From Piliocolobus tephrosceles (lineage: Eukaryota; Chordata; Mammalia; Primates; Cercopithecidae), in contig NC_045452.1 in NCBI RefSeq assembly GCF_002776525.5, positions 24,526,530 to 24,590,529 of the forward strand: 64,000 nt of DNA. Direction: 5' to 3'. The position numbers and the translations under genes are program-made. Of the stretch, positions 33,632-44,609 are shown piece after piece (within the stretch, counting starts at the first letter, position 1; every line of letters starts with the position of its first letter). A model generated the notes under the pieces. It searched no databases. It saw only the letters and a program-made list of their open reading frames with translations, and was not told the DNA's origin.

Positions 33632-34148
33632 TGATCTTTTATCTGCTTCCTTTTTTCATGTGAACTCTTTTCCCTCAACCTCAGTTCTGACCTTCTGTAA
33701 TTGAACTAGAAGATGGACTGCACTTACAGAAAAGAGTAAGAAACTCTTTGGGAATTTTCCTTTCAGTCTCACTGGGACATTGGGAGACTCGATGACCATT
33801 TTGCAATGCCAAAAATCCAGTTTGTGAAATCCTGTTTTTTCCTCCCCTTCTGTCAAAACACAACAGAGTCATTTGGGGATTTTTATTGCCTCTAATTTTT
33901 TTTTAAGCCTTGTTTTCCCAGCATGGCTGGGATGTTGTTTCCTGTTAAAGAAATATTTGGGTTGATTTGGCTCTGAGGCCTGTTAGGCAGGTGGGGGACT
34001 TCCCTGGGACAGGGAACAGCATGAGGGGGCACAGAGGTTGGAGCTTACAAAAGTAGAACTGAAGTGGGGAGAGGTTTCTGGGGCTGGAGTGGGTGGGGCT
34101 CAAGCCCAAACCCTGGAGAGGCTCGAGGCAGGGGCAGAAATGGAGGAG
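33632..34148. other. Alu-free block, no gene recognised
   Basis: Unique-looking DNA. Part of 33950-34140 resembles old interspersed repeat of the AGGCAGG..GGAACAGCATG type. Short open frames on both strands look incidental. Confidence 0.4.
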
Positions 34149-34149
34149 G

Positions 34150-34470
34150 GGGCCCAGCACGATGGCTCGTGTCTGCAACCACAACACTTTGGGAGGCTGA
34201 GACAGGCAGACTGCTTGAGCCCAGGAGTTCAAGACCTGTCTAGACAACATGGTGAAATCCTGTCTGTACTAAAAAATACAAAAATTAGCTGGGCATGATG
34301 GCATATTCCCGGTCCCAGCCACCCGGGAGGTTGAGGTGGGAGGATGGCATGAACTCGGGAGATCGCAGTTGCAATGAGCCATGATTGTGCCACTGCACTC
34401 CAGCCTGGTGACAGAGCAAGACCTCAAAATCTTGCTCGAATCTCCCAAAAGAAAAAAAAAAAAAAAAATG
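34150..34470 (+). mobile_element. Alu (old)
   Basis: Full length; tail then AGAGAG-rich to 34500. Confidence 0.88.
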
Positions 34471-34501
34471 AGAGAGAGAGAGAAAGAAAAGAAGAGAAAT
34501 G

Positions 34502-34797
34502 GGCTGGGCACAGTGGCTCATGCCTGTAATCCTAGCACTTTGGGAGGCCGAGGCAGGCAGATCACCTGAGGTCAGGAGTTTAAGACCAGCCTGGCCAATA
34601 TGGTGAAATCCCATCTCTACCAAAAATACAAAAATTAACCAGGCATGGTGGCATGTGTCTATAATCCCAGCTACTCGGGAGGCTGAGGCAGAGACTTGCT
34701 TGAACCCAGGAGGCGGAGGGGTTGAAGTGAGCCAAGATCCCATCACTGCACTCCAGCCTGGGCGACAGAGTAAGACTCCATCTCAAAAAAAAGAGAG
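34502..34797 (+). mobile_element. Alu
   Basis: Full length, duplicating AGAAATGGAGGA-like flank (about 34137 and 34796). Confidence 0.88.
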
Positions 34798-35074
34798 AAA
34801 TGGAGGAGGTGACCCAGCACCCAGCAATATTGGCCAAGAATAGAGATCTGATCCTGGGAAGACAGGTAGCTGGTTCCAGGGCCACAGTTCCTAAGACCAG
34901 GCCATCTCTCAGATGAGATGCTCCTGTCCAGGGGGTCCCAGTACACAGCACCCAGAGGAGTCAGGCTGGCCAAACCTGGAAGAAGATAAAATTGGTTAAA
35001 GGCAACATCAAAATGACATTGACCACAAGTGAATCACCCTGACTTGGAAGGTGGTCCTTGATCTTTTAGAGTTG

Positions 35075-35232
35075 GCCAGGTGTGGTGGCTCACCCCTATA
35101 ACCCAGGCACTTTGAGAGCCCAAAGTGGGCAGATTGCTTGAGCCCAGGAGTTTGAGACCAGCCTGGGCAACATAGGGAGATCGTCTATACTAAAAATAAA
35201 AAAATTTAGCCAGGCATGGTGGCCTGTGGTTA
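35075..35232 (+). mobile_element. Alu, 3'-truncated
   Basis: Breaks at GGCATGGTGGCCTGTGGTTA. Confidence 0.85.
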
Positions 35233-35415
35233 CAGGCAACTATTCACTGGAGTTGGTTTTTCTTGACCAAGAAAGGTTTTGTCATGAGGAAGTTTCACAC
35301 TGCTATTAAAATATTGAATTGCTAAAGGCAAAGAAGGAAGGTGCTGAAATTCTCCTGACATTTGAGGAACTTTAGGGTTGGCATTTGTGTTTTTTTAAGC
35401 ACAATTAGTGTTGAC

Positions 35416-35697
35416 AGAGACGGAGTCTTGCTCTGTCGCCCAGGCTAGAGTGCAGTGGCCGGATCTCAGCTCACCGCAACCTCTGCCTCCTGGGTTCACG
35501 CCATTCTCCTGCCTCAGCCTCCCGAGTGGCTGGGACCACAGGCGCCCACCACCTCGCCCGGCTAATTTTTTGTATTTTTAGTAGAGACGGGGTTTCACCG
35601 TGTTAGCCAGGAGGGTCTCGATCTCCTGACCTCGTGATCCGCCCGTCTCGGCCTCCCAAAGTGCTGGGATTACAGGCTTGAGCCACCGCGCCCGGCC
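35416..35697 (-). mobile_element. AluYR-type insertion without A-tail, 33-bp flanking duplication
   Basis: Carries GGCCGGATCTCAGCTC (minus-strand AluYR variant). Immediately flanked by identical 33-base repeats at 35383-35415 and 35698-35730. On the left the repeat joins directly to AGAGACGGAGTC with no oligo-T, so the A-tail is missing. Confidence 0.85.
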
Positions 35698-35789
35698 ATT
35701 TGTGTTTTTTTAAGCACAATTAGTGTTGACACATATTTGTTGGATGGGTTTCAAGTTCAGACATGGATTTTGTCATAGTGGTCCCTAGC

Positions 35790-36486
35790 TGATATGGTTT
35801 GGCACCACATCCCCATCCAGATGTCACCTTGAATTGTGATAATCCCCACATGTCAAGGGTGGGACCAGGTGGCAGTAATTGGTTTATGGGACCGGTTTTC
35901 CCCATGCTGTTTTCATGATAATGAGTGAGTCTCAGGAATTCTGATTGTTTTATAAGTGTCTGACATTTGCCCTGCTCGCACTCATACTCTCTTCTGCCAC
36001 CCTGTGAATAGGCGCCTTCTGTTATAATTGTAATTTTTCCTGAGGCCTCCCTAGCTATGTGAAACTGTGAGTCAACTAAACTTATTTATAAACTACCCAG
36101 TCATCGCCAGGTGCAGTGGCTCATGCCTGTAAGCCCACCACTTTGGGAGGCCAGGGCGGGTGGATCACTTGAGTCAGGAGTTTGAGACCAGCCTGGCCAA
36201 CATGGTGAAACCTCATCTCCACTAAAATACAAAAATTAGCCAGGTATGGTGACAGGTGTCTGTAACTCCAGCTATTTGGGAGGCTGAGGCAGAAGAATTG
36301 TTTAAACCTGAAGGTAGAGGTTGCAGTGAGGCAAGATGGCACCACTGCATTCCGGCCTGGGTGACAGAGCAAGACTCCCTCTCAACAACAAACGAACAAA
36401 AAATACAACAACAACAACAACAGCAACAAAACAAAACCCAGTGTCTCAGGTATTTCTTCATAGCAGCGTGAGAACAGATCAGTACA
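35790..36486 (+). repeat. 5' LTR of the MaLR provirus (split by Alu)
   Basis: LTR bases are 35790-36105 and about 36436-36486; the insertion is a plus-strand Alu with a CAACAA-rich tail. Its sequence pairs with the 3' LTR at 38406. Confidence 0.85.
36106..36436 (+). mobile_element. Alu in MaLR 5' LTR
   Basis: GCCAGGTGCAGTGGCTCATG to a CAACAA-rich tail. ACCCAGT occurs on both sides. Confidence 0.88.
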
Positions 36487-36532
36487 GTAAATTGGTAGCA
36501 GGAGTTGGGTGCTGCTATAAGCATAACTGAAA

Positions 36533-37051
36533 ATGTGGAAGCAACTTTGGAACTGGGTAACAGGCAGAGGTTGGAACAGTTTGGAGGGCTCAGAAGAAGG
36601 CAGGAAAATGTGGAAAAGTTTGGAACTTCCTAGAGACTTGGAGGGCTCAAAAGACAGGAAGATGTGGGAATGTTTGGAACTTCCTAGAGACTTGTTGAAT
36701 GCCTTTGCCCAAAATGCTGATTGTGATATGAACAATGAAGTCCAGGTTGAAGTGATCTCAGATGGAGATGAAGAACTTGTTGGGAACTGGGGTAAAGGTC
36801 ATTCTTGCTATGCTTTAGCAACAAGATTGGCAGCATTTTGTTCCTGCCCTAGAGATCTGTGGAACTTTGAACTTGAGAAAGATGACTTGGGGTATCTGGC
36901 AGAAGAAGTTTCTAAGTGGCAAAGTGTTCAAGAGGAAGGAGAGCATAAAAGTTTGGGAAATTTGCAGCCTGACAATGCAATAGAAAAGAAAAACCCATTT
37001 TCTGGGGAGAAATTCAAGCTGCCTGCAGAAATTTGCCTAATGAAGAGCTGA
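36533..37051 (+). pseudogene. MaLR internal-region open frame (degenerate gag-derived remnant)
   Basis: A 172-codon open frame in the typical MaLR internal sequence directly after the 5' LTR. MaLR elements are non-autonomous and keep only traces of gag. This frame has no complete retroviral domain that I recognise and is best treated as a relic. Confidence 0.55.
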
Positions 37052-37743
37052 ATGTTAACCACCAAGACAATGGGGAAAATGTCTCCAGGGCATGTCAGAG
37101 ACCTTCATGGCTGCCCCTCTCATCACATGACCTGAGGCTTAGGAGAGAAAAATGGTTTCCTGGGCTGGGCCCAGGGTCCCAGGCTCTATGCCACCTTGGG
37201 ACATAGTGCCCTGTGCCCAGCTGTTTCAGCTCCTGCCATGGCTAAAAGGGGCTAAGGTCAGGTCAGGCCATTTCTTCAGAGGGTGCAAGCCCCAAGGCTT
37301 GGTGGCTTACACAAAGTATTGGGCCTGCAGGTACACAGAAGTCAAGAACTGAGGTTGGAGAACCTCTGCCTAGATTTCAGAGGATGTATAGAAATGCCTG
37401 GATGTCCAGGCAGAAGTTTGTTGTAGGGCCGGAGCCCTCATGGAGAACCTCTGCTAGGGCAGTGCAGAAGGGAAAGGTAGGATTGGAGCCCCCACACAGA
37501 GTACCCACTGGGGCACTGCATAGAGCAGCTGTGAGAAGAGGGCCACCATCCTCCAGACCCAAAATGGTAGATACACCAACAGCTTGCACTATGTGCCTGA
37601 AAAAGTCACAAACACTCAACACTAACCTGTGAAAGCAGTCAGAAGGGGGAGCTATATGCTGCAAAGACACAGGGATGGAGTGGCCCAAGGCCATGGGAGC
37701 CCACCTCTTGCATCAGCATGACCTGGATACAAAACATGGAGTC

Positions 37744-38040
37744 GGCCAGGCGCGGTGGCTCAAGCCTGTAATCCCAGCACTTTGGGAGGCCGAGACGGGC
37801 GGATCACGAGGTCAGGAGATTGAGACCATCCTGGCTACCACGGTGAAACCCCGTCTCTACTAAAAAATACAAAAAACTAGCCGGGCGAGGTGGCGGGCAC
37901 CTGTAGTCCCAGCTACTCCGGAGGCTGAGGCAGGAGAATGGTGGGAACCCAGGAGGCAGAGCTTGCAGTGAGCTGAGATCCGGCCACTGCACTCCAGCCT
38001 GGGCGACAGAGCAAGACTCCGTCTCAAAACAAAACAAAAC
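37744..38040 (+). mobile_element. AluYR-type insertion in MaLR interior
   Basis: Full length; 13-base duplication AAAACATGGAGTC at 37731-37743 and 38041-38053. Tail is (AAAAC)n. Confidence 0.88.
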
Positions 38041-38405
38041 AAAACATGGAGTCGAAGAAGATCATTTTGGAAGTTAAAGATTCAATGACTTACCTATTGC
38101 ATTTCAGACTTCCATGGGGTCTATAGCCCCTTTATTTTGGCCAGTTTCTCCCACTTGAATGGGTGAATTTATCCAATGCCTGTACCTGCATTGTGTTAGG
38201 AAGGAAATAACTAACCCATTTTTGATTTTACAGGCTCATAGGCAGAAGGGACTTGCCTTGTCTCAGATGAGGCTTTGGACTCGGACTTTTGGGTTAATAC
38301 TAGGTGTAGACTTTGGGGACTTTGTTTAGACTTTGGGGCACTGTTGGAAGGGCATGATTGTGTCTTGAAATGTGAGAAGAGATTTGGGAGGAGCTAGAGG
38401 CAGAA

Positions 38406-38817
38406 TGATATGGTTTGGCTCTGTATCCCCACTCAAATCTCACCTTGAATTGTAATAATCCCCACATGTCAAGGGTGGGACCAGGTAGAAGTAGCTGGAT
38501 CATGGAGGGCAGTTTCTCCCATGTTGTTCTCATAATGAGTGTGTCTTATGAGATCTGATGGTTTTATGTGTCTGGCATTTCTCTTGCTAGTGCTCATTCT
38601 CTCTCCTGCCGCCTTGTGAAGGGGTGCCTTCTGCCATAGTTGTAAGTTTCCTGAGGCCTACCCAGCCATGCAGAAGTGTGAGCCAATTAAACCTCTTTTC
38701 TTTATAAATTACCCAGTCTCATGGATGGCTGTACCACCCTGAATACGCTCAATCTCATCTGATAAATTACCCAATCTAGGGTATTTCTTCATAGCGGTGT
38801 GAAAATGGAGTAATACA
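38406..38817 (+). repeat. 3' LTR of the MaLR provirus
   Basis: Starts TGATATGG after a purine-rich tract (GGGAGGAGCTAGAGGCAGAA) and ends TAATACA at 38817. It contains the 5S rRNA fragment at 38720-38763. Confidence 0.85.
38720..38763 (+). pseudogene. 5S rRNA fragment inserted in a MaLR LTR
   Basis: GTACCACCCTGAATACGCTC with the following AATCTCATCTGAT matches nucleotides of about 7-43 of 5S rRNA (about five changes). It is bounded by 16-base direct repeats of LTR sequence (38704-38719 and 38762-38777, one mismatch), so it is an insertion with a target-site duplication. There is no A-tail, and the 5S 3' two thirds are absent. Confidence 0.8.
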
Positions 38818-38877
38818 CCGACCTTACCTCACACTTCCCATCTTATTATTATTATTTTAATTTAATTATGGTAAAAC

Positions 38878-39122
38878 AAGCCTGGTGCAGTGGCTCACTT
38901 CTGTAATTTCTACACTTTGAGAGGCTGATGTAGGAGGATTTGTTGAGGCCAGGAGTTAGAGACCAGTTTCAGCAACATAGCAAGACCCTGTCTCTATTAA
39001 AAAATAATAAGACCAGGTACAGTGGCTCAGAGTGCTGTAATTTCAGCACTCTGGGAGGCATTTTGAGCCACTGCACCCCAGCCTGGGTGACAGAGCAAGA
39101 CCCTGTCTCAAAATGCAAAAAA
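38878..39122 (+). mobile_element. Two degraded Alu parts
   Basis: Left monomer 38878-39008; a second, internally deleted copy 39010-39122. Confidence 0.75.
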
Positions 39123-39260
39123 ATTGTGGTAAAATATACACACCATAAAAATCGATCCTTCTGGCCAAGTGTAAGTGTACAGTTCAGGAGTGTTCAGTGC
39201 ATTCACATTGTCATGGGACGTCATCCTCTTTATTTTGAATATTACCCTGGAGGGTTGTGG
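39123..39260 (+). repeat. Old LINE-like fragment (L1M type)
   Basis: GTAAAATATACACACCATAA and AGTGTACAGTTCAGGAGTGT resemble a common old L1 segment. Confidence 0.45.
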
Positions 39261-39279
39261 AGGTGTACATTTCTTGTTT

Positions 39280-39925
39280 CTTACTGAGACTTCACTGTGA
39301 TCAATCCCTGTTGTTTCCTCCCAGACTCAAGTAGAATGAACTCCTCCTGATATTTTAGCCGGGAGGGGATCACATCTGGGGACTTTAGACCAAGCTGGGG
39401 TCAAAGGTGATGTTCCACCACCCAACCCCCACCCTTTGCCTTTAGCCCCCAGCCTGGTTCAGCAGCACAGGCGAGGACTGCTGGGTGGGCTTCATCCATG
39501 ACCTAATGGAGGACCTTCCAAGGCAGAGTAGGCCCTTATTGTCTCTGAGATACCCCTCTACCCAGAAACAGCTGGTACAGCAGGATGGTGGCATGACCTC
39601 CTGAAGGCTCAGGTACAACCCCAGTTGGGAGGCAACACACTCAAAAGATGAGGCTCTGTCTTGTAGGATACAGTGTGTGGTGACTCAGAGACCTGCACAT
39701 TCCATGACAGAACACACAGCCAGGAATCATGACTGCACCGAGTCATCACCGACAGAGTTGTCATTTCCAGTTCCTAAAACTTGGAGCTCTGTTGGGTAAA
39801 GGTCTTGGTCCCCAACAGAGGAGTGTTTCTACCAGCAGACAACAATGGTTCCACTTAGTCGGAAGCTGAGATTGCCACCTGGCCATGTTAGGCTCCTTAT
39901 CCACTGAACTAAAAATGCATGCACA
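39280..39925. other. Unique block, no gene recognised
   Basis: Mixed unique DNA without Alus. No coding or RNA signal stands out. Confidence 0.45.
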
Positions 39926-40000
39926 CACACAGAAAAGAAAATAATCCACGCACGCACACACACACGTGTATGTGTGTATTTTACACATACATACATACAT
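39918..40000. repeat. CA/TG and ACAT simple repeats
   Basis: CACACACA tracts, then ACACGTGTATGTGTG (partly self-complementary) and (CATA)n. Confidence 0.85.
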
Positions 40001-40133
40001 TTCTTGTTTTCCTCCTCCTCACTCTTCTCCCCTCCTAACTTCCTATTATCTTCTATCTTCCTCCTTCCCCTGATTTATTTCAGCATTGATGTTGGTGATT
40101 AAGTTTAAAATGTATTATATAATTTTTTATATA

Positions 40134-40191
40134 CATTTAATTATTTAATTAATTAATTAATTAATTAATTAATTTATTTATTTATTTATTT
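40134..40191. repeat. (TTAA)n and (TTTA)n microsatellite
   Basis: Tail-derived simple repeat before a minus-strand Alu. Confidence 0.92.
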
Positions 40192-40309
40192 TGAGACAGG
40201 GTTTTGCCATGTTGCCCGGGCTGGTCTCGAATTCCTGAGCTCAAGGGATCCACCTGCTTTGGCCTCCCAAAGTGCTAAGATTATAGGTGTGAGTCACCAT
40301 GCCCGGCCT
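40192..40309 (-). mobile_element. Alu left-monomer fragment
   Basis: GAGACAGGGTTTTGCCATGT to CATGCCCGGCC. Confidence 0.87.
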
Positions 40310-40321
40310 ATACATCTGTAC

Positions 40322-40342
40322 CTTTTCTTTTCTTTCCTTTCC

Positions 40343-40389
<47 letters not shown>

Positions 40390-40399
40390 NNNNNNNNNN

Positions 40400-40438
<39 letters not shown>

Positions 40439-40546
40439 TCCTTCCTTCCTTCTTTCTTTTCTCCTTTCTTTTCTCCTTTCTTTCTTCCTTCCTTCCTTGC
40501 TTCCTTCTTTCCTTTCTTCTTTCTTTCCTTCCTCCCTCCCTCTCTC
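40322..40546 (-). repeat. (CTTT)n/(CCTT)n pyrimidine tract with gap
   Basis: About 225 bases of pure pyrimidine interrupted by N at 40390-40399; probably the expanded tail of the following Alu. Confidence 0.95.
40390..40399. other. Assembly gap (10 N)
   Basis: Small gap in the CTTT array, so the repeat length is unreliable. Confidence 1.
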
Positions 40547-40972
40547 TTTTTTTTTTTTCAGAGTCTCGCTCTGTCACCCAGGCTGGAGTGCAGTGGTGTG
40601 ATCTCCGCTCACTGTAAGCTCGGCCTCCCGGGTTCACACCATTCTCCTGCCTCAGCCTCCCAAGTAACTGGGACTACAGGTGCCTGCCACCATGCCCAGC
40701 TAATTTTTTGAATTTTTAGTAGAGACAGGGTTTCCCCGTGTTAGCCAGGACAGTCTCGATCTCCTGACCTCGTGATCCACCCGCCACAGCCTCCCAAAGT
40801 GCTGGAATTACAGGCATACGCCGCCATGCCCGGCTAATTTTTGTATTTTTTGTCGAGATGGGCTTTTGCCATGTTGCCCAGGCTGGTCTCAAACTCCTGG
40901 GCTCAAGGGATCTTCCTGCCTCGGCTCCCCAAAGTGCTGGGATTACGGTGTGAGCCACACAGCGCCTAGCCT
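40547..40972 (-). mobile_element. Alu followed by an Alu left monomer
   Basis: Full Alu 40547-40835; left monomer 40836-40972. Confidence 0.85.
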
Positions 40973-40974
40973 AA

Positions 40975-41560
40975 AATGTATTCTTTAGATTGCAGCACAC
41001 ACAGGTGTGGTTGACTTGGAAGAGTAATTAACCTTTCCCAGAGATGGATACAGTGACCCTTGGGACTTTGTGTCTCCGTTGGGGGAAGAGGGTGAAAGTA
41101 TCTTTCTAGGAAGAGAAGGTCTGTCCCTCGAAGCAGAAGCATGACAAGCTTGTTACTGTTGATGGAGGTGCACCTGTGTTAGTGGGGCCGCCCATGCCAT
41201 GGGGCTGGGCTCCCGGCCCCCTGCTCGGGTGGGAGCCTCTGCACACTGTGTGTCTCCTTTGCCATCTGGCAGCCTGTTGTGCTCTGCCAACAGGAGGGAC
41301 TAGAGAGAGACTGGAAGGCTGGGGGAGGGAGGAAGGACTTATTCCTCATGTGCTCAGTGTCCCGCCAAAATCACCCAGCTGATGGCCCTTCAGTCAGCAG
41401 CGGCACACAGTTCCAGTTTCAAAGTTTTCTCCATGCTCTGAGAACCAGCTGCTCAGAGACTCTGGCACTCCCTCCTTTGAGGCCTGAGTGCTGCCCCAGG
41501 GTAGGGTCCCTTCTCCAAGATCCTGAGGCTGGGCAGCCTCTCCTCCTCTGAGGTGTGACT
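40975..41560. other. Alu-free block, no gene recognised
   Basis: Unique DNA with no recognisable coding content. Confidence 0.45.
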
Positions 41561-41561
41561 T

Positions 41562-41855
41562 CTTTTTTGAGCCAGAGTCTCACTTTGTCACCCAGACTGG
41601 AATGCAGTGGTGCTATCTCGGCTCACTGCAACCTCTGTCTCCCAGGTTCAAGCGATTCTCCTGCCTCAGTCTCCCGAGTAGCTGGGACTACAGGCACCCG
41701 CCACCATGCCCAGCTAATTTTTGGTATTTATTTTAGTAAAGACGGAGTTTCACCATGTTGGCCAGGCTGGTCTCGAACTCCTGGCCCCAAGTGATCCACC
41801 TGCTTTGGCCTCCCAAAATGCTGGAATTACAGGTGTGAGCCACTGTGCCCTGCCT
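41562..41855 (-). mobile_element. Alu
   Basis: Full length with almost no tail. Confidence 0.9.
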
Positions 41856-42104
41856 AGAGGTGTGAATTCTAGCCCTGGGCACCCCCTCCAAGCTTCTAGG
41901 CTCTGGTAGCTCCCATCTCTTCATCTCGCCCCCTCTGGTGTGGCAGCTGCTTCTTGGAGGTGGCATTCTCTCATGCCTTCAGGGTTCTCTTTATGGCTTG
42001 GTCAATGCCTCTTTAGCTAACTCCCTACACATTAAATACTTTACGGTAAAATAACTCACAAGGCTCCTGTCCTAACTGGACCCGGGCCGATCTGTGGAGA
42101 TGAT

Positions 42105-42300
42105 GCTTCATCCATTCATCCCTTCACTCATTCATTTAGCAGTCGCCTGACATTTCCTTTGTGCCAGGTCCCAGGCAGGGCGATGCTGGCAGCTCACAGA
42201 TAAATCAGACACAGTTCTTATCCTGGAGGAGCTCACAGTCTGATGGGGGAGGCGCTTACAGGCAAAACAGAGCAGCAAGTGCAGTGCAGGGGGATTTGGG
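42105..42300 (-). repeat. Old mammalian interspersed repeat (L2-type)
   Basis: CACTCATTCATTTAGCAGTC and GGAGGAGCTCACAGTCTGAT. Confidence 0.55.
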
Positions 42301-42829
42301 GCCGTGTCCAGCGGTCAGCATGGGATCCCCGTCCAGCCCAGGGCCTGTAGACAACCCTCCCTGAGGATTCACTTTCCATCCTTGGGAGCTGCTGTGGGCT
42401 GGGGACAGATGGGCGTTACATCAGCGCAGCCAGGGGCGAGGGGCGCTCTCTGGGGGCTGTTGAGGCTGTTCTGCTCAAACCAGCTCATGGGATCCAGATG
42501 CCTCTGCTGGCTCCAGCATCTGCAGAGCCAGGGCCAGGCCTCCTCTCAGAGCAGCCAGGGAGGCCGGGCCAGGCCCTGGGCATGGTTGCCAGCAGGAGGG
42601 CGAGCTAGGGGAACTTACTCCCCAGGGCTTCACTCCGCCTGGATGCCCACATTACAGTCAGTCTCTGGGCTTCTAACGATCTGAACTTTCCCTGACGGAA
42701 CGGACCTGACTGCGGTTTGCACGTGACTGTGTGGAAAGAGGGGTGGTCTCGTGGCCCCGCATTTCCCCATTAGCAAATTGGCCCTTCTTGGGTTTATCTG
42801 AGGGGGAGTGGAGCACAACATAAGCCCAG

Positions 42830-43010
42830 GCTTGGGTCAGACAGACCTGGACTGTGGCCCTGCCTCCTAGGAGCTGTGAACTTCGGGCAAGGCCTCCAAC
42901 TTCTCAGGACCTCGGAGTTCTCCTGGGTCACACGGGGCTCATATCTGCCCTTCAAGGTTCTGTGCAGAAGAGGGAGGGAGAGTGCTTTGTGAAAGGTAAA
43001 ATCCTGTAGC
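42830..43010 (+). repeat. MIR
   Basis: TTGGGTCAGACAGACCTGGA and GTGAACTTCGGGCAAGG. Confidence 0.7.
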
Positions 43011-43754
43011 CGGTGAAAGGGGTTATCCTACAATCCGGTCCTGTCCTTGAGATGCTCACAGCCTGCCGGGAGACAGAGGTGCTCTATGCACAGAGGGTCC
43101 AGGATAGACAGAGAACAGAAGAGGACCACGAGACCAGGCTGGAGGTGGGAGTTGTTCTCGGCTCAAGATTGAGCTGCTGCCGCTGTTCCCGATGGCAGAA
43201 GCTGAAGATGCCCTAGACGCAGCTGTGTGACTCTGAAAATACACTTGCCCTCTCTGGGCACCCATTTCCTCTTACACTGCTGGCTCTGGTCCTCTCCCCA
43301 TCTCCCCTAGGCCCTCCTCCAGGACCCACTCTGTGGGGGGAGGCAGCCCCTAGAATGGGTGCTCATGCCCCTTATTCAGCTCCCTCGCCCAGAACAAGCC
43401 CTCCTTCCTGCGGCAGCACTTCCCATCGCCTTAAGGTCAGCTCCTCAATCTGGGTCCCCAGGAGCCACATCTCGGGGGGCCCCTCACATTCAGACTCAGC
43501 TGAGTGTCTCATCTGCTCATCCTCCCATCTTCCAGCCACTCGGCCAGAAGCCAGGCTGCACCCTCGATCCCCAACATCCAGCCCTGCTCCCTGGCACAAG
43601 TACCTCTCCAACCGCCCCCTCCTTCACCCTCACGGCCTCTGTCTTGTTGTTCATGTACATGTTCTTGAAGTCCACAAACCCTAAGTCTAAAATCGGTGAA
43701 TTTTCAGCAAATTACACACCACTTAACCAGCACCAGATCAAGAAACAATAACCA

Positions 43755-44015
43755 GCCCAGGCGTAGTAGCACACGCCTGTAATCTTAGCACTTTGGGAGG
43801 CCAAGGCAGGTGGATCCCTCGAGGCCAGGAATTTGAGACCAGCCCAGGCAACATGGCAAAATCCCGACTCTACAAATAAAGTTAAAAATTAGCTGGGCAG
43901 GTGTGGTGGTCCATGACTGTAGTCCCAGCTACTTGAGAGGCTGAGGTGGGAGGATCTCTTGAGCCCAGGAATTTGAGGCTGCAGAGAGCCATGATTGCAC
44001 CACCACACTCCAGCC
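43755..44015 (+). mobile_element. Alu fused head-on to an inverted Alu
   Basis: Runs to CACTCCAGCCTGGGTG and then switches to minus-strand Alu sequence with no tail between. Confidence 0.85.
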
Positions 44016-44151
44016 TGGGTGGTGGTGCAGTAGCACCATCTCGGTTTGCTGCTACCTCCACTTCCTGGGTTCAAGCAATTCTTGTGCCTCAGCCTCCTAA
44101 GTAGCTGGAATTACAGACACGCGCCACCATGCCCAGCTGATTTTTGTATTT

Positions 44152-44190
<39 letters not shown>

Positions 44191-44609
44191 TTTGAGACGG
44201 AGTTTTGCTCTGTTGCCCGGGCTGGAGTGCAGTGGCCGGATCTCAGCTCGCTGCAAGCTCCGCCTCCCGGGTTTACGCCATTCTCCTGCCTCAGCCTCCC
44301 GAGTAGCTGGGACTACAGGGGCCCGCCACCTTGCCCGGCTAGTTTTTTTGTATTTTTAGTAGAGACGGGGTTTCACCGTGTTAGCCAGGATGGTCTCGAT
44401 CTCCTGACCTCGTGATCCACCCGTCTCGGCCTCCCAAAGTGCTGGGATTACAGGCTTGAGCCACTGCGCCCGGCCGATTTTTGTATTTTTAGTAGAGATA
44501 GAGTTTCACCATGTTTGCCAGGTTGGTCTTGAATTCCTGACCTTAAGTGATCTGCCCGTCTCGGCCTCCCAAAGTGCTGGGATTACAGGCGTGAGCCACC
44601 GTGCCTGGC
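44016..44609 (-). mobile_element. Inverted partner Alu, split by AluYR
   Basis: Pieces 44016-44149 and 44477-44609. Its own tail end is missing at the fusion point. Confidence 0.83.
44150..44476 (-). mobile_element. AluYR-type insertion inside an older Alu
   Basis: Tail is a (TTTA)n tract at 44150-44193. The duplication GATTTTTGTATTTTTA occurs on both sides. Ends CCACTGCGCCCGGCC at 44475. Confidence 0.82.

Larger units (their letters stand above)
35790..38817 (+). mobile_element. MaLR (MST/THE1-type, ERVL-MaLR) provirus with both LTRs
   Basis: Two related LTRs beginning TGATATGGTTTGGC and ending in a TACA-type terminus flank about 1.9 kb of MaLR internal sequence, all on the plus strand. 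The primer-site region follows the 5' LTR at 36487, and a purine-rich tract precedes the 3' LTR. The 5-base flanks (CTAGC left, CCGAC right) do not match well. It is interrupted by three later insertions: an Alu in the 5' LTR, an AluYR in the interior and a 5S fragment in the 3' LTR. Not expected to be active. Confidence 0.88.
41856..43752. other. Alu-free block downstream of A4GALT
   Basis: Unique DNA with MIR/L2-age repeats (42105-42300, 42830-43010). GC-rich in places; no gene is recognised. Confidence 0.5.

Noticed and set aside
35233..35382. Possible processed pseudogene between an Alu fragment and the AluYR
   Set aside because: No frame or protein similarity could be recognised in this short AT-rich segment.
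36533..37051. Possible intact retroviral gene in the MaLR interior
   Set aside because: MaLR internal sequence is non-autonomous, the frame lacks complete viral domains and the element is interrupted three times. Listed only as a relic.
40322..40546. Apparent regular repeats resembling an array with spacers
   Set aside because: It is a CTTT/CCTT microsatellite at an Alu tail, with no CRISPR-like structure.
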